A stretch of 64,000 nucleotides of DNA, from positions 4,575,911-4,639,910 of the forward strand of contig CM074804.1 of the NCBI GenBank assembly GCA_037447605.1, read 5' to 3'. Source of the DNA: Zygnema circumcarinatum. Its lineage: Eukaryota > Streptophyta > Zygnematophyceae > Zygnematales > Zygnemataceae. The notes below the pieces were generated by a model. It made no database searches. It had not been told where the DNA came from and saw only the letters and a program-made list of their open reading frames with translations. The position numbers were made by a program, and so were the translations under genes. Position 1 is the first letter of the stretch. The number at the start of each line of letters is the position of its first letter. Below are positions 22,101 through 34,000 of the stretch, piece after piece.

Positions 22101-24907
22101 ATCAAACTGAAGCATTTTTTAAGTAATTCGTATGTGTTTGTACGAGTGGATGCAGGCTTTTTAGAAAGGGGTACCTGCTTGTCAATCTCTGCGATAATTT
22201 CAAGATGTCGAGGAAGGAGTTTCGCCATAACAGATTGTGGCCACTTTTCCAACGCTTCCGGAAGCACAGTATGATTCGTGTAGCCGCACGTGCTGCACAT
22301 GTCAACTTGATGGTTCAGCAACAAGCTGTAGAAACATCAAAGCAACACTTTATAGAGAAGGTACCATTGGACATCAAAGCTATTCCCAAGAAAACAAACG
22401 AGCAGGTCAGAATCTTACTTGTACGTTATTTTCCAAGCCTCATCCCAACCGAGGTTTTCGTCATCCATGAGGATCCGCATAAGCTCTGGAACAGCTAATG
22501 TTGGATGTGTATCGTTCATCTGGAGGGCTACTTTCGATGGGAACTCCTCCCAGTTAATGGGCTTTCCTGGTGGCCTGCGCTCCTTAAATCTCGCAATAAT
22601 GTCCTGCATCAACATACCGGCCTACGTCATTAGCCTTTACGAAGCGATAAATCACACGCCACGCGATTATACTCCTGTCTATAGAATAGCCGACGAGAAC
22701 AGAGAATTTCCATCTTGTAACTGCAGCACATAATGCGCTTTCCCAACGAGGACAATGAACAGCCGCAACCGTACCTGGACAGACGCGCTGCACAGCAAAT
22801 ATTGCTGTTTCAATCGGAGAAGCTTTCCCTCCTCTGTGCTATCTCCAGGATACAGCACAAGGCAGATCTGCGGATTAAAGCATCATTCCATGTCAGAGCT
22901 GATAATGGTGAGGCTTGTGTGCGAGCATTCTAAAAAGGGTTTACTGTGTACGTCTTATCTGGACGGGGGCTCCATCGACGATCTCAGAATTTTGTAAGAA
23001 TGAAGAAATGACGAGACCCTACCTGTTCAGCTTTCGCTTGGAGAAGACTTGCTTTTTCGTGCTCCCCAGCATTGAAAGCATAAAGATCAAACTTCGCTGC
23101 AGGTGCGCGGGCATCCCATAATCTAAGACTGATAGTGTTTTTTGTCTTATATCCAGGTATCGGCACATCGTATGCAAGAGCATTGACGACTTCCCCTCCT
23201 GTCCACTTCTTCCTGCACCAAACAAACAAAGCAGGAGAGATGAATGAGATTTTCATTGACAACCATCAAGCAGAAGTCGTGAAGAATTTGGAAGGCGTCC
23301 CAGTTTAGTACAGAACATTGTGACTAATTAATTTTAGTAATGATTTTCCAACACTTACTTGCCGTCCGGGCTGGTTGCAACCTGACCGAAAAATCGCACC
23401 GGGTACACGACATCATGGCGGACGATCTCCCAAGGGCTAAACTTCTGTTAGGCAGAGAAACGTACAGCCATATAGTAATTCGCCAACGCCAACTTGAAAA
23501 GGAACAAGAGAGAAACTGTTTTCAAATCACAGACGACTAGGTACGTTTTTTGTAATCAGGGCGAGAGTTGACTTTGCCGGCAGGTCTCCTGCCCTAGATG
23601 GGCTCTGGTACTTTAGGCCTGGTAATCTTGCAAACATAAAACTTGCATGACTTCAGAATAACTAAAAAATTGTGTACTAGTAGGGTCAGTCAAAAGACGG
23701 ACCTCGAGCCAGTCTTCTGCCACTTCTTCTTGACCGTTTTCTGTGATCTTTTGGGCAAATAACCCGTATTTATATCGCAGGCCATAACCCCACGCGGGAA
23801 GATTCAATGTTGCGAATGAATCCAAGAAGCAAGAAGCTAACCTGCAGACAACGTTGCACATGCGGATTCTGTTATATTTAAACCTGAAAGGTGTTCTCCA
23901 AATCGTCCTTTAGTGCCTGGAATGCCATCCACAGTAGCTCAGGACCAAGCCTCACGATTTCATTCACAGATCTTCCCATACGCTTTGCTCAGTAACTGCT
24001 GACTAATATCTCCGTCAGTTGCTGGACGAGAAACCACTGTGTTCTCATTCATTACCCCTGCCAATTCATTTGCACATACCTGCCAAGACCTCCATTTCCA
24101 AGTGCTGCGTCACGCTCCTGACCCGAGACATTCAAACAGCAAGAACCATGTAAGTTTTTGGCTTTTGCTATTTAATTCACATTTGTTGAGACAGAAAAAT
24201 ATTTTGGCATGATAGTCAATCACAGCAACGCTTTAATAAAGAACGAAATTTGCAAAACGAACTGACAATTTCAAATTGAAGTGGAACTCTACCAAGGAAC
24301 AGTTTTGAGCATCAAGCGCGAGATTTACCTGTTCAGCAATGTTCTCTAAATCGCAACCCAATTTATGCAGAGCTGCGCTATATGTATCAGTAACGCCAAG
24401 ATTTCCCATTGCATTGGTCAAAGCCCGCCCTTGGAGAAACTCCATGCTCAAATAATAAGCTTGCTTTGGATCTTCCTTTTGAAAGTGAGCGTACGTTTCA
24501 TTCCATCCCTGCATCGGTCATTACATAAACTTGAATGTCAATAACTTGAAAACATAGCAATGATGATGATGTCCTCGTAAACAATGCAGCAAATTCATTC
24601 AGCCTGGTCACTTATTTCCTTGCGTCTCTAATCGCCTTTGCTCCAGTTTCATAAGTTCATTTAATAGAGTGCTTCGGTTCACCTGTATGAGAGTGTTCTG
24701 TAGACTGAGTGCAGTTGCGTAGAACGCCTGCTCAGGCTCAAACTTGATCGGCGAAAAATGGGGCTGAAACAGCTGATTGTATTTAATGTTTGCGGCAACT
24801 CCGAAGGCATCTGTTGGCGTTTCCGGCACCACTCCTGACAAAAGACCTTTCTCCACTCCATTTGAGCTCTGGACTGTCTCCTTGTTAGCAGCAACAGGAC
24901 CAACCAT
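19191..24907 (-). CDS. Alpha-glucan phosphorylase, cytosolic H-type
   Basis: About 15 exons encode glycosyltransferase family 35 phosphorylase, which releases glucose-1-phosphate from alpha-1,4-glucans using pyridoxal phosphate. Exon 1 (24907-24683) begins [20 protein letters not shown] and leads into [12 protein letters not shown]. Exon 2 (24508-24329) has [18 protein letters not shown]. Downstream come [11 protein letters not shown] (about 24100), [14 protein letters not shown] (about 23790), [30 protein letters not shown] (about 22500), [15 protein letters not shown] (about 21580) and [12 protein letters not shown] (about 21030). The PLP-lysine motif [14 protein letters not shown] lies near 20100. 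The last exon (19317-19191) ends QIKPCPVP. The 78-residue insertion of land-plant plastidial L-forms is absent: only a short linker separates IDKQ from [10 protein letters not shown]. With no clear transit peptide, this points to the cytosolic form. Confidence 0.93.
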
Positions 24908-25889
24908 CTTACCGCCAATGGAGGATGTCCCTTCAATCTGTTCTCAGGCTCTACTCGTTCCTAACTCCCAGAAGCACTTCCTCTCCCTCCCTCCCTCCCA
25001 CTCTCTCAGCAATGTTCCAAAGACTGCAGGCCACCATTCTCTCCATCTTTTCTCATCTGGACACACTTATATACTCGTTATCCCCCGCGTTGTCCGTGGG
25101 CGCAGGGGCGCTGCCAGCCATCTCGCTCCTCAGCGATCTCCGCCGACGCGCTCTCCGCTCGCCACGCGGACGGGCGCGGCCTCTCTGCGGCTGCCACGTT
25201 GCACACACTTCTTTCCACTCGGTGCCACGTGGCGTGTTCCGCTGGAAAGCGCCACGTGGTGCGAGCTTTCGTCGAGCACTTTGGCAGAGTGCTGGCGATC
25301 GTGCCACGTGTCATTTTTCAACGGTTGTGGAAGAGTCGGTGGAGAGTGTACGGCTGCACGGTGAGTTGTTGAAATGGAGAGCAATGGGAGGGTTAACTAA
25401 CTGGAAGGAAGTTCAGGGGAGAAGAGCAACGGGAGAGTGAAAAGATGGAGAGAAAGCAGTCGTGCCACGAGGATTCGTTTTTCCATGAATATGGAGCTTG
25501 TAAAAGGGTTTCATGGACGGTGATGATGGAAATAGCGATCCCTCTAAACTAAAAACTGGAAGTGTTGGAACGAATTTGAGACTTAAACTCATGATGTACA
25601 AAGCATTTTGCTCACAAAATAGATGCTTGACATAGATACATCTGCGATAGTTTTGCCAAGACCGGCTGCTAAGACAAAGCTTCTGCAACTTCATGCAACT
25701 CCCAGGAGGAATCACAAGCCCACACAATCCAAGGAGCGTTGTATTGCTCTCAGTCGCAAAAGATGGGTACACAGACCCAAAATGCTACGAAACGCCGTCA
25801 TTTTCTAAACTGCAACCTGAAACTGCCATCAAACTGCCAGCCTGAATCCACGCTAGGAATCTTAAAGCTAAAGGCCTCTAAGTCCGGAG
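24908..25889. other. Phosphorylase upstream region / NAF1 downstream region
   Basis: Contains a CT-rich likely 5' leader (24960-25010), the G-box island and, from 25440, AT-richer DNA up to the NAF1 stop. No gene seen. Confidence 0.5.
25226..25310. promoter_or_regulatory. G-box cluster upstream of phosphorylase
   Basis: Three CACGTG G-boxes (25226-25231, 25253-25258, 25305-25310), each preceded by GCCACGTG or TGCCACGTG, and one CCACGTT at 25195-25200. They lie 320-400 bp upstream of the phosphorylase ATG in a GC-rich island (about 25080-25330). In plants G-boxes bind bZIP and bHLH factors responding to light or abscisic acid. Confidence 0.5.
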
Positions 25890-28640
25890 CTACGAAGGCG
25901 GTCTTGGACGAAAATGATTCAATGAATTTGAGCTCCCCACATTGGCGTTGGGAGCCTGTTGGCTCCACTGGTGGGGCCATGAATGGGGGGGCGGATTAGG
26001 CTGCATCATGGCTACTTGAGGTGGGCCATACGAGGGCTGAAATGGGTGTCCAGGAAGCGGACCAGGTACGTTGAACGGACCACCCATAGGAGGCGGACCT
26101 TGGAGTAAGGGACTGCCTACTTGCGGGCCTGGAATGTACCCCATCTGCTGAGGATGTAATCCTAAAGACTGCTGAGGAGGAGAAGGAAATCTGAAGGAAG
26201 GTGTTGGACCAACGTTAGATCCTCCATGGTGAAGCAATGCCCCTTGAGCTCCATGAAAGGCAGGGCCGGGAGGTGCAGCTTGGGCTCTGAAGACAAATTC
26301 CTGTGCAGGCTGCGGTTGGGTAAACCATATAGGCCCACCAGGGGCTGCAGTCCACGGAGGGCCTGGATGGGAGGTGGGACCCGGAGTCAAGCCCACAGAG
26401 CCAGGCATACCTGCTGGACCTGAAGGTCTCTCATGCTGCTGCATGCTACGCATGTGTCCAGCAGGCTGGGAGAATTGGGGTCCATCAAAGGGCGAGGTTG
26501 GTGGTGCCATTAGGCCAGTGTTTGCACCGCCCATAGGCTGAGAAGGAGCCTGCAAGGCAGAAATGACGAACCCGAAAGAACGTTACATGGGCCCAAGCAT
26601 GTTAAACGAAGTATGCAGCGCCTGGATAAGCACAGCAATGCAAGCTGAGATGACACTATTCTTGACCGACCAGTGCTTCTAATGCAGGTACTTCTGCCAG
26701 GCCTACAAAACTATAAAGAGAGAGCTCACCGGGGACCCCTGATGACCTGGCATACCCCTGCCTCTTTGCATACCCCTCTGGTTCCTTCCCCGTCCACCTC
26801 CCATTGAACTATTTGAACCTCCACGCCTTCCTCCAACCCCCATGCCCAGCTGCCCCCGGCCTTTGCCTATGCTGTTTCCCCCAATATCTCCCCTCCCCGT
26901 CCCACTCTTTGCTCCATCGTGAAGGTCTCCTTTCCGTTTGCTCTCCTTCTTCATGCGTCGGGCCTCAGCTTCCTTTTCATCGTCAGAGAAGAATTCGGCT
27001 TCATCATCTCCAAGCTCTTCATCATCTGCTCCGGATGCGTCATACCCCTTCTGGCGCAGTCTGTCCATATCAATCACTAGCTTTGCATGTTCTGGGCAAA
27101 AACCTATAGCAGTCCCCAATGTCGCCTCAGAGGGGATATCGTCAGTTGAATTGAAGCGTACAATATATAGAGGAGAACGCACTGGTCCAAAGAGCTCATC
27201 CACCAAACCAAGAACTTTGCGCTGCTGCAGTAGCCATAGCACAGAGCCCTCTTCTAGAGCCTTTCCTTCGGCTCCCGTTTGCACCACCAAAGAGGTCCCC
27301 AAAACCTGCACTCCCTCCCCAAGCAGCATTCACACGTGCAAGACTTTGATTGTTATGCTGTTGTGAATAAGGACATCCCTGATACAACTCCACACGAGTA
27401 ACTCCTGGTAGATATGCAGCCAGAGACGGACTGATGACACTCAGGTATTATTGCCACCGTCTACCAAAGGAATGCTTAAAAAGTTTTAAATTTAGTCAGA
27501 AGTTTGTAGATTGCCATTTCACTTGATTTTGTGGAAAGTATAATGGAGGGAGGCTCGACGAGGGAAGCAAGAAGCTTGTGTGGGGCTTGGGAGGGAGGGT
27601 TCTCACTGCTGAGATATCGCCAAGAGGCAAGATGCGTTGACCTGGCAGTAGCTCGACGTTCACAGGAGGAACAGGGGGAAGAGCCTGCAGTCAAGCCAAA
27701 AACAAGTGAAACCCAGTCCGTATCTCCAGTTTATTAGCTTGGTACCCAGAAATGAAAGCATCCTCCAGACTAAATACATCGACACAGGTGTATTATTTAC
27801 ACCATCTTCTTTGCACTCCTTTAGATTGAGCAAACGATTTGCATACCATAAGCATTTCTGTTTTCGCTATGTTAGTATCCACAGTCCTCTGGACCCCTAG
27901 TAGCCTGCAGACTTTTGTTAATTCTCGGATTAGTTGTAAAGAGCTTTCGCCGTTAAGTTCATGACGTGAGTCAACCTTAGTAGGTGGGCGGTAAATGCTG
28001 GCCAGACGAGTTGATAAGACATGCTTTCTATGTCCTTTTGTTTTTTGCAAGTGCGTTTGGTAAATGAACTAAGTGTTGTCAAAACCTTGAACGCAGAAGC
28101 AATTTTTTAAGTCCTTACATTAAGCTCATGCTTAGACCGGATTGGAGTGCTTCCATCGACGTCCTCACCATCACTTCCAGCTTCATTGTGTCGTTGCTGT
28201 TGGCTCAAACGAGTTGCTATTTGTTCGATGCTGATTCCACTACTACTGGCGCTAGCCTCGCTACTACTGCTTGACGCTTCAGAATCACTTTCAGGCAAGG
28301 GTTCACTGTCTGTTACTGTCTCCTTCATGTCTACATCTTCCTCTTCTTCGCTTTCCCCGCTGTCCTTCTCTTCCTCCTTCATTCGCGTTACCGCAGTACC
28401 TTCCTCTACAGACAAAGAAGCATGGCTTTCCTCCTCCTTTATGCCATCTCGATCGCTCTGTTCTCTCACTAAAACCTCAGATTTGTTCAGATTCTCCTCA
28501 GTATCCTTGCTACTGGTACAAGGAAGTTCTGCCGTCTGTGTAAAAACCACCTCTTTAGGAGAAATATTATCCATGACAACTCCCTTTATTGTTCTATGAC
28601 CATCCAGCCGCCCCCTCGGCTTGTTCCAGCGGACCACCAA
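25890..28640 (-). CDS. NAF1-like H/ACA snoRNP assembly factor
   Basis: Encodes a homologue of NAF1, which binds dyskerin/Cbf5 during H/ACA ribonucleoprotein assembly and is later replaced by GAR1. The N-terminal exon (28640 or 28574 to about 28120) is acidic and Ser/Glu-rich; the start could be either Met (MVVRWNKPR or MDNISPKEVV). A small exon near 27690-27610 encodes LPPVPPVNVELLPGQ. The core exon (about 27330-26720) holds the Gar1/Naf1 RNA-binding domain: VDELFGPVRSPLYIVRFNS, IGFCPEH, KGYDASGADDEEL and FFSDDEKEAEARR, the last an acidic signature of NAF1 rather than GAR1. It is followed by a Gly/Arg-rich stretch. The last exon (about 26552-25890) is a Pro/Gln/Gly-rich tail ending NHFRPRPPS. 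Expected location is the nucleoplasm. Confidence 0.88.
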
Positions 28641-28699
28641 AAAGCTCGAAGGCGTCCGAGCGGCTGAGTACTGCGAGCAACTGATCCCGCCCTGATCCC

Positions 28700-28755
28700 G
28701 TTACGGCTGAGAGAGAGAGAGGGGGGGAGAGAGAGGGAGGGAGGGAGGCGGGACG
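28700..28755 (-). repeat. GA/GGGA microsatellite in the NAF1 upstream island
   Basis: GAGAGAGAGAGGGGGGGAGAG followed by GGGAGGGAGG, within the GC-rich upstream region of NAF1 (28600-28830), which also holds GGCCGGCCGG palindromes. Confidence 0.75.
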
Positions 28756-28859
28756 GTCGCCCGCATTCCAAACGTCGTCAACTTTTCCGAACAGCCGGCC
28801 GGCTGCCGTACAGAGTGGCCGGCTAGACCCGGAAGGAGAGTTTGTCGTTTAGGACAGGT

Positions 28860-29259
28860 CGGAGCATTGGAAAGGCAACGTTCAATCAGGAGGCATTCAG
28901 CAGGCAATGTTCGGAAATCGCAACATTGATTCGCAACCATTAGGGGGTGTCAGACTTAACAAAATCTTACGAAAAGCGTTACGAAAAAAAAGGTTACGAA
29001 AGTACTCCGCCGCAGGAGGATCGCGATTATACTGGAGTACTCGTTCTGATGTCAAACTTACGAACACGCGTACTGAAATTTTTTAAGTCTGACACCCCCT
29101 ATTGGCATGGTTGGCAGCCAGGCAAACATTTGCAAGCAATGATTGCAACCATTGGTCAGACCATAGGATCGACAGCCATGGTTCCCGACCATTGAATCCA
29201 ATGGTTCAGCGATGGCATGATTGGCTACGCCTGACGGCTTAGGTTGGAACCATCGCAAT
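28860..29259. repeat. CAATGGTT-word island, second copy, split by a MITE
   Basis: CATTGG, AACCATT and CAATGGTT words as at 11575-12560, interrupted at 28943-29099 by a MITE and ended on the right by the LINE insertion at 29268. Removing the MITE and one TA restores AACCAT-TATTGGCATGG. Confidence 0.65.
28943..29099. mobile_element. 157-bp MITE with TA target duplication
   Basis: Perfect inverted termini GGGGGTGTCAGACTTA (28943-28958) and its complement (29084-29099), each flanked by TA (28941-28942 and 29100-29101). The interior has TTACGAAA repeats and no ORF of note. It is inserted into the CAATGGTT island. Confidence 0.82.
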
Positions 29260-29934
29260 AGTTTGCGGCTCTTCCTTCTGATGTTGCGCGTGCTCGGCTT
29301 CGCTCTTGTGCGGGTCCTGGGGCTGGGGCTTGGTTGGCTGTTACCCCGATATTTTCCACCCTTCGTTTGACCCCAGGCCAGTTTCAGCTTGCAGCGCGAC
29401 TTCGTCTCGGGCTCCCCCATCCGCCATTGCAGGGTTCTCCTCGTTGTGTTTGTGGTGATTCGATTGATGCGCAGGGCGTTCATCTACTTCGATGTGCACA
29501 CGGGGGCGAACGCATTTTGGCTCATAATGTTGTGCGCGATGCGATTGCTGCGGTGGCTCAAGAAGCTAACTACCTTGTGCGACGGGAGCCGAGCCACCTG
29601 GTGTCCCCACGGCCGACTATTCGTGGCGAGCGCGGAGTTCGCCCTGATTTGGCTCTTATGGATGGTGCCCGGCGTATTTTTGGGGATATTGTGTTGGCCG
29701 ATCCAACCCGTCGCGATTTATTGTCACGTGCAGCACATCATGAAGGCGTGGCTGCTCGCGATGCGGCCCTTCGCAAGGAGCGTGCATATGCTCACCGTGA
29801 TGCAGCCGACGAGTTTGTTCCTATGGCTATTGAGATTTTTGGCTGCCTCGACACCCGTTTGGATACCTTCCTTCGCCAGTGCGCCCATCGCTCTTTCGAG
29901 ATGCACGGCCCCGGAAGCCCTCCTCCGGCGATCT

Positions 29935-29944
29935 NNNNNNNNNN
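29935..29944. other. Assembly gap (10 N)
   Basis: Ten undetermined bases inside the LINE ORF. The reading frame across the gap is not reliable. Confidence 1.
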
Positions 29945-30139
29945 TGGTGACCGTGTTGGTGGACTTCCGCCGCTCCCTCCTCGCGACGTGCCTCACATCG
30001 GTGACCTTCGCGGCTGCTTCTAGGGCTGCGTTGTTGTGCTTAGGCGTAGTTTTCCGCTCCTAGCTTCGTTTTATTGTGTTTCGGTCCTTTGTGACCAGTC
30101 CTTCGTGGTTCCACATTTTGCCTTTATCCATGTAAATTT

Positions 30140-30154
30140 GATGGCCTCGCCATC
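30140..30154 (+). other. LINE 3'-terminal hairpin
   Basis: GATGGC-CTC-GCCATC. Equivalent hairpins at 10999-11013, 11260-11274 and 35998-36012 (minus strand) keep the six-base stem while the three-base loop differs (CTC, GTC, CCC). Confidence 0.75.
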
Positions 30155-30207
30155 GCGAGTTCAATGAAAGTTTGCGTTACGGTTCGTGACTGTTTAATCT
30201 AATGACA

Positions 30208-30275
30208 TGCAACCATTGGCAATGGTTGTCAACCTTGAGCCATCCAACCATCCATTCCAATATTTGATTCAATGG
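30208..30275. repeat. CAATGGTT-word island, third segment
   Basis: ATGCAACCATTGGCAATGGTTGTCAACC followed by CCATCCAACCATCC, immediately 3' of the LINE. It is the continuation of the island the LINE inserted into. Confidence 0.6.
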
Positions 30276-31029
30276 ACCCATCTGTAGTTTTCTGAAGCCT
30301 CCTTTTCAAGCCTGTTTCGACCGACCGGCAAGCCTTGCCGCTGCCACCGAGCTCGTCGGCAACTCGGGAGGGCTCTTGCGTGTCATCCCCTACCTCTATC
30401 CGCCTCTCCCCACCTTTCACCCACTCCCACTCCGTCTCCCTCCTCTCCGTATCACTGTCTCTCTCCGCCCCACCCCCCCCCACCCCCCCCCACCCCCCTC
30501 TTTCTCTCTATTTTTTATTGTTGGAAATGACGATGAAAGAGATGAAAATTTCAATTTGCAGGAAAGAAGGGAGAATTAAGAGTATTTAAAAGTAAAAAGT
30601 AAAAGTAAATACTTTCCATTAGACTGCGGTTCCAGCCTTAGACAAGTTCAGATTGGGAGTTTAATCATCACACGAGTGATCGCATGCATGCTAATAAACA
30701 GGCACGAATCAGCCAGTATATATGCACTTGTGAAGCTGAAGCACTATCAGTCATACAGCTACAACTGAAAAAGATGAGAAAAACTGGTGATATGTACAAT
30801 CTTGTCAAAAGAACTCCAGTTCATTTAATTCCTGCTGCAATAAAGTTGCTTGTCACACACCACCATTGCCTCGCAAGCACAGCGAAAGGAGGTCACGTTC
30901 CATAGGTCTCTTTTTTCAAAAGGACTTCGCCTTCATTGTTTTCAAAAGGACTTCGCCTTCATTGAACTAAGTAACACAAATTCCCAGTAAAGACTGCTGT
31001 AAAAAGAACTAAGCACATGCCAATGAGGA
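30276..31029. other. Intergenic stretch with poly(C) tracts and a 26-bp tandem duplication
   Basis: C runs separated by A or T at 30468-30500 and a CT-rich block before them. Two perfect 26-bp tandem units (30913-30938 and 30939-30964, containing CAAAAGGACTTCGCCTTCAT). No gene seen. Confidence 0.55.
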
Positions 31030-34000
31030 GTACCGTATTGGTTCTCCTCTTTTTTAACAATGCCTTCATTCCAGGCAAGGTCATCAACCTCGACAATGTC
31101 ATCCCTTAAGGCCCATGAAATGCGTGAAACAAACTGATGAATAGGGAGGGTAGGGCAGGAGGAAAAGGGCTTCCGCCTTCAATGTTACAATGGACTGCCT
31201 CCTGCCTTGGAGCATAAGGAGCCAGCCTTTTCATACTGAGGAGACGCCTGAACAAACAGGACATGTCATTCGGAATGTCTCTTCACTATACTTATCACCA
31301 TGACGTGGGCTCCCCTCGTGAGTGCCATATAAAGTTCTCCACCTTAAGATGCAGAAGGTTGCCACGTAGTTCCCGGTGAAGCACACAGTAACGTCCTGCC
31401 CGTCTCCATTTGCCATTCTTAACTAACATGTCACGTTCCATGCTGCAAGTTTAATCACACAAAAATCACAAATCAGACAGGACCGGGGGGGCTTCAGCAA
31501 TTGGCGTTACTTTATAACGCAGCTGTCGTAATCATTCTTGAACATTAACAATTTAAAGGGTTTGCTCAGCCATACAGTGTTCCATGTGAGGCTGCAAAGA
31601 CTTCCTTTGCGTCATTTATATAGTGAGGTAAGAAAGCCCGGCATTGAAGGTAAGGAAACTGAGGACAGACGAAAACGTGCAAATGCACAAAAGGCAATGA
31701 CTAGGATGGCACTTGGCCGATAAAAGTTTCAGGAATATTATCGACCATGGATACACTGGAGTGTCTTGCACAAGAATGAATTAGATATGTTCCCAGATTC
31801 TTACCATTATCAGCGTTCGTGTACTAAGGGACATCAAGGTCAGTGTTGCATATTCACGGTTGACCCAGTTTCTGTCATCGCTTCTTCCACGTCCGTTTCA
31901 ACCAGAGAGTCGAGTTGCTGCAAGGCAAGTCACAAGCAGAAGTTACACGAAAACCCTTTTTTCATCCCTATTCCTCCTTTCATCTTCACCTACCAGAAAC
32001 TCAACCTAAAGTTCGAGAATAGGTGGCACACTTCATCCATGCGCACCCACATGTAAGGGAAGGATTATGGCCCAAACGACTAAAAACCTGGCCAAGCAAT
32101 GGATTCTTTGTAAGCGCCTAATGAATAGTATGGGTTCATTTGCGGTAAGAAACCAGAATCTTCACTTCTAAATTACAAGGATGTTTGGAGATTGTTCAAA
32201 CTGAACCTTACACTGTTTGCTTCTACCATCCAGTCAACGCAAACCAGAAGTCAGCGCTTAGCCTGAATAATCTGAACATAGACGAGGAAGGAGGAAACGT
32301 TTCTTACCCGTACAAGACGTTGAATCCTTTGGGTTTGAGATTTCTTCAAAGGACGCACATTTTCTTCGCCCTGCTCCCATACAAAAACCGAAGATGCTGT
32401 TAAAGGTCATGTTCATTATTTACGGATGCAATGCAAAAGACATGCCAGTCGCCAACTTTCTTTACCTCCGATCCCTTCATGATCACCTCCATGACAACAC
32501 AGCGCAATGTTAGAGAAGTCATGTGCACAAGGAGGGATTCCAGTCTAGCATATTAAGATTGGAAATACATACTGCTTCGCCAGTTACATGGCTGCTCCCC
32601 CTACTTCACACACAAGATGTTATAGCAGGGCTAGCTTATGTTTGAATGAAGCCGAGGCCTGGAATTAACACTAAAACATTCCTAGTGATCGTACCATACC
32701 CCAGATGAAAGAGGGCATAAACATAAGCAGGAACTAGCCGCTGGACTAATAACAACATGAGTTGACTTAAGCCAGGCCTTCTCAATGCATTAAGATCGTT
32801 CTCAAATTTCTTTGCCGCAATTATCTGCGCAGTAGGCCGGCTGCCGTCTAAGGCTGACAAGCTCAACTAAAAGGTTTGAAATTTTGCTTCAAGGCATTGG
32901 GTTGCTATGTCTACTCAATGTCTAATGAAAAGCTGAGGCCTCCAAAGAATGCCGCAGCTCCTCCAACTCCAGCTTGAACATGGAGCAGTAGGATTGCGTT
33001 AATCTACTCCGACAAAGCAGCGGAAGTGCGTATGCACTCGAGGCTAATAGGGCCCTAGTTATTTAATATCTACCTCCTCTCCTACTTCAGTCATTCGTCT
33101 ACCTGTCTTTATTTGAGCTCTTGGTCTTTCTTCAGTTGATGCTGCGTCACCTGTCCCTCAGCCCTGCCAGAACCATAACCAGGGTATTGAAGAAAAGTTT
33201 CGTTGGAACTCTACAAGCAGGGAGCTCTAGTACCGAACTATACATTTCTTTTCAACTTCTTATTGTTCAAGCTCCTATATTGTCCACACTTTTACCGTCA
33301 ATGCTCCCACAACTTTTCACATGCCAAGATGACTGTTTACTAAAGAACGTTCATCCAAACGTATCAATTCCTGAACCTTCCGCTCATGCCCTTCCTGCTT
33401 CAACTCCTGAAGATGCCACCCCATACTTCTTATGTTTCTGATGTTTTATTGCAAGCTTGCATTCAAGTTGTATACAGCTCTTAGCTGATCTATGCATTCC
33501 CCTTGTTTAATGGAACTACTTAATGGGAAATATGAGTTAGATCACTCAGTGGAAAGCATCCTGCATCTAAGCGACCTTGCCATCCTGTACGAGCAATTCA
33601 TTCATTCAATTCAATCAGCATGTGCATTTCTTCAGTACTCCATGTCTGTCTGTAAGCCGATAGGTGACTATCTCACATACTGATCTTCGGGAGGTTTCAG
33701 AAAGCTAACTTGCATGGGTCTCTTAATTGGGATGTGTTTCCAAAAAACTGCTGGAAGTGCTGAATTCTACGACGAGCCCTTACGTATGGGTTATTGCTAT
33801 CCCAGGTCAGCCCATGTTCATTTCCTGCACCGGCTTACAAACAAACAGGCCCACGGCCCCTATCACCAGCAGTAGAATGTCAAATAAAACCACAAAATGG
33901 CCTTCGTGAGCGAAAGAAAAGAGTTGTAATACCTTCACCCCATCCAGCTCAAGCTGAATCTGAGTTAGCTCCTCCGAAAGGCCTGCAATCTCCTGCACAT

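Larger units (their letters stand above)
29268..30168 (+). mobile_element. 5'-truncated non-LTR retrotransposon (LINE) with target-site duplication
   Basis: An insertion of about 900 bp bounded by direct repeats AGTTTGCG (29260-29267 and 30169-30176). It carries the C-terminal part of a reverse-transcriptase polyprotein (open from about 29270, through 29334-30023). The Cys/His motif CVCGDSIDAQGVHLLRCAHG is followed by HNVVRDAI, then RPDLALMD..GDIVLADP, which looks like the PD-(D/E)XK nuclease motif of restriction-like endonuclease LINEs. The reverse transcriptase domain itself is missing. A 10-base assembly gap (29935-29944) falls in the ORF. The 3' tail (30061-30160) ends in a GATGGC-loop-GCCATC hairpin and has solo relatives at 10997-11086, 11258-11310 and 35996-36091. 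Confidence 0.82.

Noticed and set aside
28107-28640. Acidic Ser-rich exon as an independent protein
   Set aside because: It ends in a splice-like context and its acidic character fits the NAF1 N-terminus, whose core domain follows on the same strand.
30913-30964. 26-bp perfect tandem duplication as a functional repeat
   Set aside because: Only two copies, no palindrome and no link to a gene; most simply a replication slippage event.
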